From: Gynuella sunshinyii YC6258 | GTDB lineage: Bacteria; Pseudomonadota; Gammaproteobacteria; Pseudomonadales; Natronospirillaceae | Direction of reading: 5' to 3' | NCBI RefSeq assembly: GCF_000940805.1 | Contig: NZ_CP007142.1 | Coordinates: 968,593 to 1,032,592 of the forward strand | DNA: 64,000 nt | Shown: one piece after another, positions 1-9,626 of the stretch | How positions within the stretch are numbered: the stretch's first letter is position 1 | Layout of the letters: every line of letters begins with the position of its first letter | Notes under the pieces: generated by a model | What the model was told of the DNA's origin: nothing | The model's input: the letters and a program-made list of their open reading frames with translations, nothing else | Database searches by the model: none | Position numbers and translations under genes: made by a program

Positions 1-1
1 G

Positions 2-121
2 TCCATTGAGCAGGCTCCACATACGCGGGCCATGGATATGACCAACATCACCCGGATTAATCTGTTTATCTGGCAACAACCGCCGGGTGATCTTTTTATT
101 GATGATATGCGATTGGAATAA
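2..121 (+). CDS. C-terminal end of a probable exported carbohydrate-binding or glycoside hydrolase protein (partial)
   Basis: Only the last 39 codons of a reading frame that enters from the left edge are visible; it ends at TAA 119-121. The tail ends in LFIDDMRLE, after a run of alternating hydrophobic residues. This resembles the closing beta strand (YIDDIRL type) of jelly-roll carbohydrate-binding domains found at the ends of agarases and related secreted hydrolases. That resemblance is from memory and the segment is short, so the function is a suggestion only. The next gene starts 41 bp downstream on the same strand. Confidence 0.45.
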   Translation, partial: SIEQAPHTRAMDMTNITRINLFIWQQPPGDLFIDDMRLE

Positions 122-162
122 TATTGCCGTCGCTGATGATTATTTATGTTTGGAGCATGTAA

Positions 163-1569
163 ATGCCTGAGAATAAGTTGATTGTAGGAAGTGAAGAGTG
201 GTGCTGTTTTTCCAGTCTGGGCATCCCTGCAATTAAGGCGCGGGTTGATTCCGGTGCGAAGACCTCTTCCATCCACGCGTTCAATATCACGTCGTTCAAG
301 CGTGCCGGTACCACCTGGGTCAGTTTTGAAGTACACCCGATCCAGAAAGACCGCCGCACTGTGGTGCGTTGTGAGGCACCTGTCGTGGACCGTCGGGCGG
401 TCAAGTCTTCCAGTGGTGACAGCGAGCGTCGTTACGTGATCAAAACCCTGTTGTCGATCGGTGGTAACGAATGGGAGATCGAGTTGACTCTGGCCAATCG
501 CGATTCCATGGGTTATCGCATGCTGCTGGGGCGTGAAGCCATGAATGGCCGCATGCTGGTGGATCCTGAGGCCAGGCTTAATCTGGGTAATTTTTCTGAA
601 GCCGATTTGATCGGTTATTACGGCACCCCTGAATCCAATCAGAGTGGCCTGAAAATTGCGCTGTTGGCCAGTAATCCCGATCTATACAGCAATCAGCGTC
701 TGATCGAAGCTGGCGAAGAACGCGGCCATGACATGACGTTTCTGAATATGCGCTACTGTTATATGCGTATTGATGCCACCAATCCTGAAGTGCATTATCG
801 CGGTGGTACCAACATCAGCGAATTCGATGCCGTGCTGACCCGTATCAAACCCAGCATGACGTTTTATGGCTGCGCCCTGACCCGCCAGTTTGAAAGTATG
901 AATATTGCCACCATCAACAGCTCCACTGCAATCGCCCAGTCACGGGACAAGCTCTACTCTTTGCAACTGCTGTTGAAAAGTGGCATCGATATTCCGACCA
1001 CCGGATTTGCCAATTCGCCCATGGATACCAGTGATCTCATCGATATGGTGGGAGGCGCACCATTGGTGGTCAAATTGTTGGAAGGGGCTCAGGGGCGGGG
1101 CGTTTTTCTGGCGGAAACCCGCAAAGCCGGTGAGAGTGTCATTAATGCCTTTAAATCTTTGCATGCAAACCTGTTGGTGCAGGAATTTGTCAAAGAAGCC
1201 GAGGGTAAAGACCTGCGTTGTTTTGTGATCGACGGTAAGGTTGTAGCATCCATTGAACGTAAGGCTGCACCGGGAGAATTTCGCGCCAATCTGCATCAGG
1301 GCGGTAGCGCTTCGGTCGTCAAAATCACGCCTGAAGAAAAACGACTGGCGATCAAAGCTGCAAAAACTCTGGGATTGTCAGTAGCCGGAGTCGATATTAT
1401 CCGTTCATCCAAGGGGCCGTTGTTACTGGAAGTCAATTCCTCTCCCGGACTGGAGGGGGTTGAATCTGCCACCGGCAAGGATATCGCCGGAATGATTATC
1501 ACCTCAGTTGAAAAAAGACTTGGTTGGCGGCGTGAGCTGGGCCCTAATCCTGATATTGTCTATGAGTAA
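163..1569 (+). CDS. rimK: RimB-like retropepsin/ATP-dependent zinc protease domain fused to RimK-type ATP-grasp ligase
   Basis: The 468-residue protein joins two families. Residues 1 to about 150 are an RimB/PF05618-type aspartic protease domain with the DSGAKTSS motif at 29-36 (catalytic Asp29) and a later MLLGREAM motif. Residues about 165-450 are a RimK-type ATP-grasp ligase ([18 protein letters not shown] start, [16 protein letters not shown]-binding stretch, [13 protein letters not shown] metal-binding end). RimK adds glutamates to the C terminus of ribosomal protein S6 in E. coli, and RimB is reported to process such tails, so the fusion would combine ligation and proteolysis in one cytoplasmic protein. 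A GGAGC ribosome site precedes ATG 163. The last codons overlap the next gene's ATG, pointing to translational coupling. Substrate is not shown by the sequence. Confidence 0.88.
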   Translation: MPENKLIVGSEEWCCFSSLGIPAIKARVDSGAKTSSIHAFNITSFKRAGTTWVSFEVHPIQKDRRTVVRCEAPVVDRRAVKSSSGDSERRYVIKTLLSIGGNEWEIELTLANRDSMGYRMLLGREAMNGRMLVDPEARLNLGNFSEADLIGYYGTPESNQSGLKIALLASNPDLYSNQRLIEAGEERGHDMTFLNMRYCYMRIDATNPEVHYRGGTNISEFDAVLTRIKPSMTFYGCALTRQFESMNIATINSSTAIAQSRDKLYSLQLLLKSGIDIPTTGFANSPMDTSDLIDMVGGAPLVVKLLEGAQGRGVFLAETRKAGESVINAFKSLHANLLVQEFVKEAEGKDLRCFVIDGKVVASIERKAAPGEFRANLHQGGSASVVKITPEEKRLAIKAAKTLGLSVAGVDIIRSSKGPLLLEVNSSPGLEGVESATGKDIAGMIITSVEKRLGWRRELGPNPDIVYE

Positions 1570-1747
1570 TGTGATTGCCTTTAAAAAGCCATCATTGAAG
1601 CAAAAAGCACAGGGTAAAACCCTGTGCAAAAATGGCTTTCACAAATGGGAAATCTGGCAGAAAAAACAGTTTGATGTCAAAAGCGGCAAACTCGTCACTG
1701 TGATGCAATGTAAGCGTTGCGGCATAAAAGAGACCCGGTTGGCTTGA
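1562..1747 (+). CDS. Small zinc-ribbon-like protein coupled to the RimK fusion
   Basis: This 61-residue basic protein has two pairs of possible zinc ligands: Cys and His in LCKNGFHKW, and CKRCG near the C terminus. ATG 1562 overlaps the stop codon region of the upstream fusion gene by 8 bases, so it is probably translated from the same message. A longer frame starts at 1508, but that start lies well inside the upstream gene and would add a spurious hydrophobic stretch. Its job is unknown; a nucleic-acid-binding or ribosome-related role would fit the neighbour. A rho-independent terminator follows at 1800. Confidence 0.7.
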   Translation: MSNVIAFKKPSLKQKAQGKTLCKNGFHKWEIWQKKQFDVKSGKLVTVMQCKRCGIKETRLA

Positions 1748-1799
1748 TAGGGTAGTTCGCTGCTTGAGTTCCGGTTATTCGTCCTGGAAAACAGATAAC

Positions 1800-1819
1800 C
1801 TGGAACATCCAGTTTTTTT
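1800..1819 (+). terminator. Rho-independent terminator after the RimK/zinc-ribbon pair
   Basis: A 5-bp stem (CTGGA / TCCAG, loop ACA) is followed directly by seven T. It lies 53 bp after the zinc-ribbon stop. The stem is short but the T run is strong. Confidence 0.6.
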
Positions 1820-2012
1820 GTGATGATGGGAGTGCTGGGACTGCAATTTAGTTATTGTATTAATAAATGGGTGGAAAATAATCATCGCTGTCCGGATGAT
1901 CCAGACACAATATCCGCCGTACTAATGGATGAAGGTTCCAGTATTGCTGTCCAGCAGGCAATTGATTATTTTCACCTTTATGGACGTTTCTATTTGTTAA
2001 AAGGATGTCTCT

Positions 2013-2828
2013 ATGAATTATGCCAGATTTTGGTTTATCGAATTACTGGCTTATTGGGAAGGAAAAATAAATACTCTTCCAATTCAGCACCAATTTGGCC
2101 TGAGCCGTCAGACCAGCAGTAATCTGCTTAAACAATATCGTACCGAGAATCCTGGAAATCTGGAGTATGGTACGCATGACAAGGCTTATGTCGCCAAACC
2201 AGATTTCAAACCACAATATATTGACCAATCTGTCGATGAGTATTTTGACTGGTTGACCAGCCGGACTTTCCCGAGCTCCCCTGAAACGCCGTTTGGCATT
2301 ACTCAGCTGAAACCACCCCGGCGTTATGTATCGCCACTGATCACACGCAAACTGATACCGGCAATGCGTGAAAAACAGCGATTGGAAATTGATTATCTCT
2401 CTATTACCAGTAATGATCCGGAAGGAAGGATCATTTCGCCTCACAGTCTGGTTAAAACCGCAACCCGCTGGCATGTGCGGGCCTGGTGTGAGAAAAGGCA
2501 GCGTTTTCTTGATTTTGTCTTGAGTCGTTTTAAGGGTGAACCGCAGGTTGAAGGTCCAGCGGTATATGGTGAAGCGCATGATGAAGACTGGAACACGTGG
2601 GTGGATATCATCGTTGCGCCGGATTCCCGACTCAGCGCCGGACAGAAACAGGTAATTGAGAGTGACTACGGTATGCAGAATGGTCACTTGACTCTGACCG
2701 TCCGGGGGCCACTGGTGAAATACACCATCGATGATCTGCAAATCAAAACCAAGATGATCGAACTTCGTCCTGAAGCCCAGCAGCTCATCTGTCTCAATTT
2801 TGATGAAATAGAGAACTGGCTCTATTAG
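2013..2828 (+). CDS. WYL-domain transcriptional regulator
   Basis: A 271-residue protein of three parts. Residues 1-65 are a winged helix-turn-helix (FGLSRQTSSNLLKQYR). Residues about 115-185 are a WYL domain (RLEIDYLSITSND, HSLVKTATRWHVRAWCEKRQRFLDFVLSRF). Residues about 195-271 are a WCX-like end (LTVRGPLVKYTIDDL). Length and layout match the BrxR/CapW group, in which the WYL domain is thought to sense a ligand and control phage-defence genes. No defence genes are adjacent; rdgC lies 99 bp downstream. ATG 2013 is preceded by an AAGGATG site. Regulator identity is firm, target unknown. Confidence 0.85.
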   Translation: MNYARFWFIELLAYWEGKINTLPIQHQFGLSRQTSSNLLKQYRTENPGNLEYGTHDKAYVAKPDFKPQYIDQSVDEYFDWLTSRTFPSSPETPFGITQLKPPRRYVSPLITRKLIPAMREKQRLEIDYLSITSNDPEGRIISPHSLVKTATRWHVRAWCEKRQRFLDFVLSRFKGEPQVEGPAVYGEAHDEDWNTWVDIIVAPDSRLSAGQKQVIESDYGMQNGHLTLTVRGPLVKYTIDDLQIKTKMIELRPEAQQLICLNFDEIENWLY

Positions 2829-2927
2829 CGTCGTAACCGAAAATCGTAATGTTAACCGTATGGCAGTTGATATTTTGATGACCGCTGCTAACCTTGCCGG
2901 CCTCTCTGTTTTTGTTAGGCGTAGTTC

Positions 2928-3839
2928 ATGCTTTGGTTTAAAAATGCTCAGGTATATACCTTGTCAGACTCCTTCGAATTCGATGAAACAACGGCGGAGG
3001 AGCAACTGCAGCAACATTTGTTCGGGCCCTGTCAGAAACAGCAGACTGTCAGTCTCGGATGGGTTCCGGCGATTCCGGATACGGATGCTCTGATCCACCG
3101 TAGCGGGAATAACTACCTGCTGTGCGTGAAACGACAGGAGCGGTTGTTGCCTGGGGCTGTTGTCAATGAGGTTCTGGCAGAAAAGGTTGAAGCCATCCAG
3201 CTGAATGAAGACCGCCGGGTGGGTTCCAAAGAACGCCAGACGCTCAAAGATGAGGTTATTTTCGAGCTGCTGCCACAGGCATTCCTGCGCAGCACTCTCA
3301 ATTATGTGTTTTTGAATCCGGTGAAGAAACTGTTGATCGTGAATGTGGCATCAGACAAACGGTCCGATGAAGTGACGGCATTCATGCGCGATTCTTTAGG
3401 TTCCCTGCCGGTGAAAATGCTGTCGTCTGATTGTCAGCCGGCCCCGGTTCTGACCAGCTGGCTGGAAAATCCTGAAACCGCACCTGAACAGGTACTGCTG
3501 CTGCCGGATCTGGAGTTGAGCTACAGTCATAATCCGGATATCAAGGTTCGTTTGAAAAACCTTGAACTGGAATCCGATGAGTTGCAGATGCACTTGTCAG
3601 AAGGCGCGCTGGTACAACAGATCGCTCTGTCATGGCAGGAACGCATCGATTGTGTGATTAACCATAAGGCACAGATCAAACGATTGCGCTTTGCTGACCT
3701 GTTGACCGAGCAGGCGCTCAATGATGCCGGAGATGATAAAGCCAGTCAGTTTGATGCCTCGTTTACCATCATGGCAGAGATGCTGGTGCAACTGGTTGAA
3801 GATATCAGACACTGGTTTCAGACCCGTCAGCCATCCTGA
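2928..3839 (+). CDS. rdgC: Recombination-associated protein RdgC
   Basis: The 303-residue sequence has the family start MLWFKNAQVY and the usual RdgC layout over its full length (family about 300 residues). RdgC is a nucleoid-associated protein that forms a ring on double-stranded DNA and limits RecA filament activity. The central segment LKDEVIFELLPQAFLRS and the motif DLELSYSHNPDIKVRLKNLEL fragment are typical. It stands between an orphan WYL regulator and an AraC regulator on the same strand, with 43 bp to the latter. Confidence 0.95.
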   Translation: MLWFKNAQVYTLSDSFEFDETTAEEQLQQHLFGPCQKQQTVSLGWVPAIPDTDALIHRSGNNYLLCVKRQERLLPGAVVNEVLAEKVEAIQLNEDRRVGSKERQTLKDEVIFELLPQAFLRSTLNYVFLNPVKKLLIVNVASDKRSDEVTAFMRDSLGSLPVKMLSSDCQPAPVLTSWLENPETAPEQVLLLPDLELSYSHNPDIKVRLKNLELESDELQMHLSEGALVQQIALSWQERIDCVINHKAQIKRLRFADLLTEQALNDAGDDKASQFDASFTIMAEMLVQLVEDIRHWFQTRQPS

Positions 3840-3882
3840 GTAGCATTGATCATTCACTGCGTTTTCCAGAGAGCTTGAGAAT

Positions 3883-4905
3883 ATGTCTATACCTGTTAGC
3901 TGGCTGGTAACGACGTTGATGATAATTGCCGCGGTTGCGCTGGCACAGAGCCCGCGGATCCCGCTCACGGCACGTGTTTGTCTGTGTGGTTTTTTGGTGG
4001 CACTGGCGGTATCCGGCATCTTGCTGGGAATGCGCTTGTCTCTGGGGATAGATTGGGTTGTCCATTTTCAGCCATTGGTGGCAGTGGTGATACCGGTGCT
4101 GGCCTATCTTGGATTCTTCAGTCTTACCCGCGAAAACGCAGCACTTCCGACAGCGATGATCATTCGAACTATCCTTCTGATTGTAATTGCCTATTCGGCC
4201 ATACTGATCTGGTGGCCGATCTCGGTAGATCTGGTAGTCGTGTCTGTGACGATCTTTTACTTGTCACGAATGGCCTTGTTGTTGCGGCTGCAGGATGACG
4301 ACTTCATGCATGTTCCGCCTCATGCACTGAAACTGCTACGAACCGCGTTGATTATTACTCTGGCGCTATTGAGCCTGATGATCATGACCGACGGACTGGT
4401 GATGGTCGTCGGTATGGTTGCGGGCAATGGCCCGGTGCTGCGGTTATTGAGTGGTATTTCCGGGTTGTCTGTGGCATTTGTGTTCGTGACGATGTTGATT
4501 GGTTTGCCGATGGCATTGCGGGGAGCGGTTGGTCGTCATAGTGAAGCGGTTAGCGGTAGTCCGGAGATGGTGACTGCTGCGGATCATGAACTGTTGGCCA
4601 GACTGGATGAGCTGATGTCGGGGCAACAGTTATATCGCGATAATAATCTGACCGTGGCTCGACTGGGGCGACGTCTGGGGGTGCCGGCCCGTGAGGTGAC
4701 CCATGCCACCAACCGTGTTGCCGGCAGTAACTTTTCCCGCTTTGTAAATGGGTACCGGATTCGGCATGCTCAGCAACTGTTACGCGAAACAGATCTTCCT
4801 GTCACTGAAATCATGCTGGAATCCGGTTTTTCCAGTAAATCGAGCTTTAACACCGAATTTCGTCGTTTAACGGGCCAGACCCCGTCTCAGTATCGCAAAA
4901 CATAA
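3883..4905 (+). CDS. Membrane-embedded AraC-family transcriptional regulator
   Basis: About the first 215 residues contain five to six hydrophobic membrane segments. Residues about 235-340 are an AraC/XylS DNA-binding domain with two helix-turn-helices (LTVARLGRRLGVPAREVTHATNR and LPVTEIMLESGFSSKSSFNTEFRRLTGQTPSQYRK). This architecture couples an integral-membrane sensor directly to DNA binding without phosphorelay. The ligand is unknown. The start at ATG 3883 is preceded by GAGCTTGAGA. Neighbours give no clear target; the gene 74 bp downstream is convergent. Confidence 0.88.
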   Translation: MSIPVSWLVTTLMIIAAVALAQSPRIPLTARVCLCGFLVALAVSGILLGMRLSLGIDWVVHFQPLVAVVIPVLAYLGFFSLTRENAALPTAMIIRTILLIVIAYSAILIWWPISVDLVVVSVTIFYLSRMALLLRLQDDDFMHVPPHALKLLRTALIITLALLSLMIMTDGLVMVVGMVAGNGPVLRLLSGISGLSVAFVFVTMLIGLPMALRGAVGRHSEAVSGSPEMVTAADHELLARLDELMSGQQLYRDNNLTVARLGRRLGVPAREVTHATNRVAGSNFSRFVNGYRIRHAQQLLRETDLPVTEIMLESGFSSKSSFNTEFRRLTGQTPSQYRKT

Positions 4906-4978
4906 AGTACGGATATATCGCTCCAGGCTCAGCTTTAATGGTTTGGAATCCGTTGTCACTGCAATATCGCCTGTTCGT

Positions 4979-5521
4979 TCAGGTACCGCCTGTGCAGTCA
5001 ACACGCTGGTGCTGAGTGCCCATGATTTCGGCCATGAATGAGAGTCCGGGATTTAATACGAACCCCTGAGACATGGCCAGACCCGATAGGATAACAATGT
5101 CCGCAGAGGTGTCAGTGCCGATCCGATACTGGTCACTGACGATATCTTTGTCGCCTGCCAGGACTTCTGCAGCCTGAGCGCTGCGAATTTCGAGTAGTAC
5201 CGGCTTTGCCTGATGAATGCCGATGCCTCCGCCACCAAAATCGCCGGCAGCAAAACGTACGGGTATTTTCAAACATTTCCCATGTTGGCTGTCTTTCAGT
5301 ATGACATTTCCTCTGCCGGTCATTCCCCGTAGTTGCAATAGTGTGGCTTCACGTGGACGGCTGATGATCGCGATCCCATGGGCTCCGGGAGGAATGATAT
5401 AACCGGACTCCGTTTGCAGTGACAGGAAGGGTTGTTGTTTCTGTGCTTCACAAGCAGTCATCATAAAGCTGATCAGCGCCAGCCCTATCAGATGAATGCC
5501 TGTTAATTGTCTTGATAACAT
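4979..5521 (-). CDS. Putative lipoprotein of unknown function
   Basis: The 180-residue product begins with a signal sequence that ends in a plausible lipobox (FMMTAC, Cys24). The mature part has a glycine-rich stretch (FGGGGIGIH) and no domain I recognise. It is transcribed divergently from the VWA-domain lipoprotein gene and convergent with the AraC gene. ATG 5521 follows an AAGGAGTTATTAT site on the minus strand, a good ribosome site. Being an envelope protein is an inference from the lipobox. Confidence 0.65.
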   Translation of the reverse strand: MLSRQLTGIHLIGLALISFMMTACEAQKQQPFLSLQTESGYIIPPGAHGIAIISRPREATLLQLRGMTGRGNVILKDSQHGKCLKIPVRFAAGDFGGGGIGIHQAKPVLLEIRSAQAAEVLAGDKDIVSDQYRIGTDTSADIVILSGLAMSQGFVLNPGLSFMAEIMGTQHQRVDCTGGT

Positions 5522-5736
5522 AATAACTCCTTGATCGATTGGAAGGATTGGTCACAGTCTGGCTGTGTCAGGGAGCACTTTACGAAGGGGCGGCTGCAGA
5601 AGAGCCCGAAATCAGGTATTCGAACGTTCTGAATCATGATTTAGAACGTTATGGTTGGTTTTCAGGACGCTCATTCAGTCGCTATTCACGTCAAAAGCTT
5701 ATGTTCGGATCTCTATCTGAGAAATGGACGGTCTTC

Positions 5737-7350
5737 ATGTTTCAAAAACAAAAATTACCAATGTTCGCACTGTATTTGGCGTGCTCGGGAATGGCGTTGA
5801 TTGGCGGTTGTGCATCCAAACAGGAATCTGATACCTCTGGACAAACGGAGAAACTGGTTCTTCAAAGGATGGATGCAAAGATGGCCTATTCGATGGCTGC
5901 GCCCGAGATGGCAGATATGATCGGCATGCCGATGCCGGAAAGTTCCGACTCCTTTACCCATACCGATATCAATCCTGTCAAACTGGTCAGTGCTGAACCG
6001 GTTTCGACGTTTTCCGCAGATGTCGATACCGCCTCTTACAGTTATGTTCGTCGCTCCCTCAATGATGGTCGTTTGCCAGATAAGGATTCGGTACGGCTTG
6101 AAGAGATGGTGAATTATTTCGACTATCAGTATCTATTGCCGAAAAATCCTAATAAGCCTTTCAGTATCAGTACCTATGTACAGGATGCCCCCTGGGCCGA
6201 AGGGCGTCAGCTGATTCACATTGGGGTACAGGGTTATGAACTGCCTCAAACCGCCAAACCCCATGCCAACCTGGTGTTTCTGCTGGATGTCAGCGGCTCA
6301 ATGAATGCACCTGATAAATTGCCATTATTGAAAAAATCCATGCAGTTGTTGCTGAGTCAGTTGCAGGATGACGATACTGTGGCCATTGTCGTTTATGCCG
6401 GCGCCGCCGGCGTCGTGTTGCCACCCACGCCGGCAGCCAATAAAGTGGCTATTAATCAGGCCCTTAAAAACCTCAGTGCTGGTGGCAGTACTGCCGGAGC
6501 TGAAGGCATTGAGCTGGCCTATCAGCTGGCTGAAGAGCATTTCGACAAGGATGGCGTGAACCGTATCATCCTGGCGACTGATGGCGACTTCAACGTAGGC
6601 CTGCAGAGTATGCAAGAGCTTAAGAATTACATTGAGCGTAAGCGTGATCGTGGCATCTACCTTTCCATTCTGGGCTTTGGTAGTGGTAACTACCGCGATG
6701 ATCTGATGCAGACACTGGCGCAAAATGGCAATGGCATTGCGGCCTACATCGATACCCTGAGCGAGGCCCGCAAAGTATTGGTGCAGGAAGCCAGCTCCAG
6801 TCTGTTTCCCATTGCCACTGACCTGAAACTGCAAATTGAATTCAACCCCGCGCGGGTGCGTGAATATCGGCTGCTCGGATATGAAACCCGCATGCTGAAC
6901 CGCGAAGATTTCAATAACGACAAAGTAGATGCCGGTGACATCGGTTCCGGTCATAGCGTGACGGCCATTTATGAAATCACCCCGGTGGGTTCCAAAGCGG
7001 CCATGTTGGATGATCTGCGTTATACCCCATCGGCACCGATAAGCAGTAATTCAGTCAGTGATGAGCTGGCGTTTATCAAACTACGCTATAAGTTGCCGGG
7101 TGAAGATCATTCCCGTCTGATTGAAAAAGCCGTCAGAGTGAACAGCAATGATGACATTGCTACCGATGCCGGGTTTGCTGCCAGCGTTGCAGGTTTTGCT
7201 CAATTGTTGAAGGATCCCCGCTATTTGCAGCAGTGGAATTTTGAGGATGCCATCAAACTGGCTCTTAAAAACAGAGGTGATGATCCCTACGGCTATCGCA
7301 GTGAGTTTGTACAGCTGATTCGGGCAGCCGGCACAGCTGCCCCCATGTGA
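5737..7350 (+). CDS. VWA-domain lipoprotein (YfbK-like)
   Basis: From ATG 5737 the 537-residue product starts with a signal peptide and lipobox (MALIGGC), so it is likely anchored in the envelope. A von Willebrand A-type N-terminal region (residues about 80-170; FSADVDTASYSYVRRSLNDG) is followed by a VWA domain with an intact MIDAS motif DVSGSMN, and by a C-terminal DUF3520-like region (LAFIKLRYKLPGE). This order is that of E. coli YfbK, whose role is unresolved. VWA domains bind protein partners through a metal ion. The open frame extends up to 5539, but the upstream part lacks a signal sequence and the lipobox fits the 5737 start; 5701 is an alternative. Confidence 0.85.
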   Translation: MFQKQKLPMFALYLACSGMALIGGCASKQESDTSGQTEKLVLQRMDAKMAYSMAAPEMADMIGMPMPESSDSFTHTDINPVKLVSAEPVSTFSADVDTASYSYVRRSLNDGRLPDKDSVRLEEMVNYFDYQYLLPKNPNKPFSISTYVQDAPWAEGRQLIHIGVQGYELPQTAKPHANLVFLLDVSGSMNAPDKLPLLKKSMQLLLSQLQDDDTVAIVVYAGAAGVVLPPTPAANKVAINQALKNLSAGGSTAGAEGIELAYQLAEEHFDKDGVNRIILATDGDFNVGLQSMQELKNYIERKRDRGIYLSILGFGSGNYRDDLMQTLAQNGNGIAAYIDTLSEARKVLVQEASSSLFPIATDLKLQIEFNPARVREYRLLGYETRMLNREDFNNDKVDAGDIGSGHSVTAIYEITPVGSKAAMLDDLRYTPSAPISSNSVSDELAFIKLRYKLPGEDHSRLIEKAVRVNSNDDIATDAGFAASVAGFAQLLKDPRYLQQWNFEDAIKLALKNRGDDPYGYRSEFVQLIRAAGTAAPM

Positions 7351-7364
7351 GGTGAGGGGTTGGG

Positions 7365-8822
7365 TTATCGATGTGGCAGGTGGACTGTAACTGTCAGTCC
7401 GCCTCCCGGATTGTTCTGTAATTCCAGCCGGCCGCCATGGGCATGGGCAATGTTACGGGCAATACTCAAACCCAGCCCCGAACCGCCGGTATTACGGCTG
7501 CGCGATGTTTCCAGCCGCACATAAGGCTCGAACACGGCTTCCAGCTGATTTTCCGGAATCCCGCTGCCTGAATCGGTGATCATGATACACAGCTGGGTTT
7601 CACTGTCTTCCACCGTCACCGTCGCAGTGTTGCCATAAAAAACAGCGTTGTGAATCAGGTTTGACAGGCAGCGCTTGATCGCCAGGGATTTCCCCTCGAA
7701 CAAGCGGTCGGTATGGCCATGTACGTCCATTTGCCCTCCCGTCAGGGTTATCTCCTCGCGAATATCATTTAGCAGTTCCATCACATCGATGGTTTCCAGA
7801 GACTCGTGTACATCTGTACTGCGGGAGAATTCCAGTGCACCTTTGACCAGTTCATCCAGTTCCAGCAAATCGTGGATTATTCTCGCCCGAACATCACTCT
7901 GTTCCAGCATTTCCGCGCGTAATCGCAGTCGGGTGATCGGCGTCTTGAGGTCATGGGAGATGGCGGAGAACAAGCGTTCACGGTCCTCGATAAACCGCAT
8001 CAGTCGTTCCTGCATGGCATTAAATGCGTGCGCGGTTTCCAGAATCTCGGTGGTGCCGGAGACCGGAACCTGCACTTTGTGCAACGGATCCTTACCCAGT
8101 TGACGGGCAGCCTGGGCCAGTTGGTACAGCGGATTGGTCAGCCAGCGCACCAGCAGCCAGGAAATCAGCATCAGAATCGATACCAGCAGGCTGATAAAAA
8201 TGACCTGATCCAGTTTCAGTAATACCGTTCGTTGCAGAAAATATGGGTCAGGCAGTAGTGCGGCCAGATAAAGCCATTCGTCATTGCTGAACTCTACCTG
8301 GGCCACCAGCAATGGTGGGCGATTGGGCAGAATCAGCGAGTTTTGCACCCAACGCTCCGGTAGTTCGTTGAACATGACATCGTTATTAAAGACTTTCAGA
8401 TATTCTGGTCGGGCAAATTCCACCTGGATATTTTTGGCTTTCTGACCAAGGTTCAGGCGCATGGTATCGGTGTAAACCCGGATGATTCTGCTGGCAATCG
8501 CATCGGCTTCGATGGCTTCAATATCGATCAGCTGCTCATTCACAGAGACAAAAAACCGCGCCCCTCCCATGTTACGGAGCTGACTAAGGATCACATGACG
8601 ATAATCCCTTGGTAGTGTGCCAAAAAAGGAAACTGTCGATGCCATGCTGTTGGCCAGTTCTACGGCAGCGCTGTCGGCTTCCTGCAAACGCCGCTGCTCG
8701 TAATAGCTGACCCAGACGGCGTTGGATATCATCAAGGCACTGATGACACCCAGAAACAGAATTAAAAACAAACGACTGAACAGGGAGTTGAACAGGTTGG
8801 AAAAAAAACGTGTGGGTTTCAC
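7365..8822 (-). CDS. Two-component sensor histidine kinase
   Basis: A 485-residue inner-membrane kinase. One membrane helix lies at about 15-38 and a second at 207-228, enclosing a periplasmic sensor of about 165 residues. A HAMP linker follows (230-282), then a HisKA domain with phospho-acceptor His290 in AISHDLKTPITRLR, and an HATPase domain with N box (LSNLIHNAVFYG), DSGSGIP and GGSGLGLSI motifs. It is EnvZ/PhoQ-like in layout. The response regulator gene ends 75 bp upstream on the same strand, so the pair is one operon with the regulator first. The signal is unknown. Confidence 0.93.
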   Translation of the reverse strand: MKPTRFFSNLFNSLFSRLFLILFLGVISALMISNAVWVSYYEQRRLQEADSAAVELANSMASTVSFFGTLPRDYRHVILSQLRNMGGARFFVSVNEQLIDIEAIEADAIASRIIRVYTDTMRLNLGQKAKNIQVEFARPEYLKVFNNDVMFNELPERWVQNSLILPNRPPLLVAQVEFSNDEWLYLAALLPDPYFLQRTVLLKLDQVIFISLLVSILMLISWLLVRWLTNPLYQLAQAARQLGKDPLHKVQVPVSGTTEILETAHAFNAMQERLMRFIEDRERLFSAISHDLKTPITRLRLRAEMLEQSDVRARIIHDLLELDELVKGALEFSRSTDVHESLETIDVMELLNDIREEITLTGGQMDVHGHTDRLFEGKSLAIKRCLSNLIHNAVFYGNTATVTVEDSETQLCIMITDSGSGIPENQLEAVFEPYVRLETSRSRNTGGSGLGLSIARNIAHAHGGRLELQNNPGGGLTVTVHLPHR

Positions 8823-8897
8823 AGTGTAAGCGCCTGGCTACTGGTTAGCATGGCTGTCCCGTCGATGTCAGTCCAGCGGATCCATATTCATAGCGAT

Positions 8898-9626
8898 TCA
8901 GGACAGCACCTCAACATGAGACGTGAGAATATAGCCTGCTCCACGAACGGTTTTGATCAGTTGCGGTGATTTGCCATCATCGCCAAGGCGTTGCCGCAAA
9001 CGACTGATCTGAACATCGATTGCACGATCAAACGGACTGCTTTCACGGCCGCGGGTCAGATTGGACAGCTCATCACGGCTCAGCACTTGTCCGGCTTTAT
9101 TCAGGAACAGTTGCAGCAGGTTATAATCTGCGCCATTCAGCGGATAGGTTGTGCCCTCCAGGTCAATGAGTTCCCGGTTGGCCTCATCCAGAATCCATTG
9201 ACCAAACTGAATTCTGCGTTTTTGAGTTTTACGTTGGGGGTTCTGATCGTCCATTCGTCGTAATACCGCTTTGATACGTGCAAGCAGCTCACGCGGATTG
9301 AATGGTTTTATCATATAATCGTCGGCGCCAAGCTCCAGGCCAATAATGCGGTCAGTTTCGTCGGATCCGGCGGTCAGCATTATGATTGGGATGTTCGACT
9401 CTGCGCGAATTTTTTTGCACAGGATGAAACCATCGTCACCAGGCATCATAACGTCCAGTACGATCAAATCGTAGTGATGGATCGCCAGTTGATTGAACAT
9501 CTGTTCGCCATTCAGTGCGGTATGAACGGTGAATGCATTTTGTTGCAGATACTGGGTCAGAAGTTCACAAATTTCCTGATCGTCATCAACGACCAGAATG
9601 GTTTTATATTTTAGACCGTGAGTCAT
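8898..9626 (-). CDS. OmpR/PhoB-family response regulator
   Basis: The 242-residue protein has a receiver domain with acidic cluster DDD at 14-16, phospho-acceptor Asp58 (LIVLDVMMPGDDGF) and a conserved Lys in DDYMIKPFNPREL. A C-terminal winged helix follows (residues about 140-235, ending FDRAIDVQISRLRQRLGDD and TVRGAGYIL). It is the partner of the kinase encoded just downstream. Target genes are not evident; the divergent gene is cyaA, with a 208-bp shared upstream region. Confidence 0.95.
   Translation of the reverse strand: MTHGLKYKTILVVDDDQEICELLTQYLQQNAFTVHTALNGEQMFNQLAIHHYDLIVLDVMMPGDDGFILCKKIRAESNIPIIMLTAGSDETDRIIGLELGADDYMIKPFNPRELLARIKAVLRRMDDQNPQRKTQKRRIQFGQWILDEANRELIDLEGTTYPLNGADYNLLQLFLNKAGQVLSRDELSNLTRGRESSPFDRAIDVQISRLRQRLGDDGKSPQLIKTVRGAGYILTSHVEVLS

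Noticed and set aside
1820-2122. 100-codon plus-strand frame before the WYL gene
   Set aside because: It overlaps the WYL start in another frame, has no recognisable features, and begins directly on the T run of a terminator.
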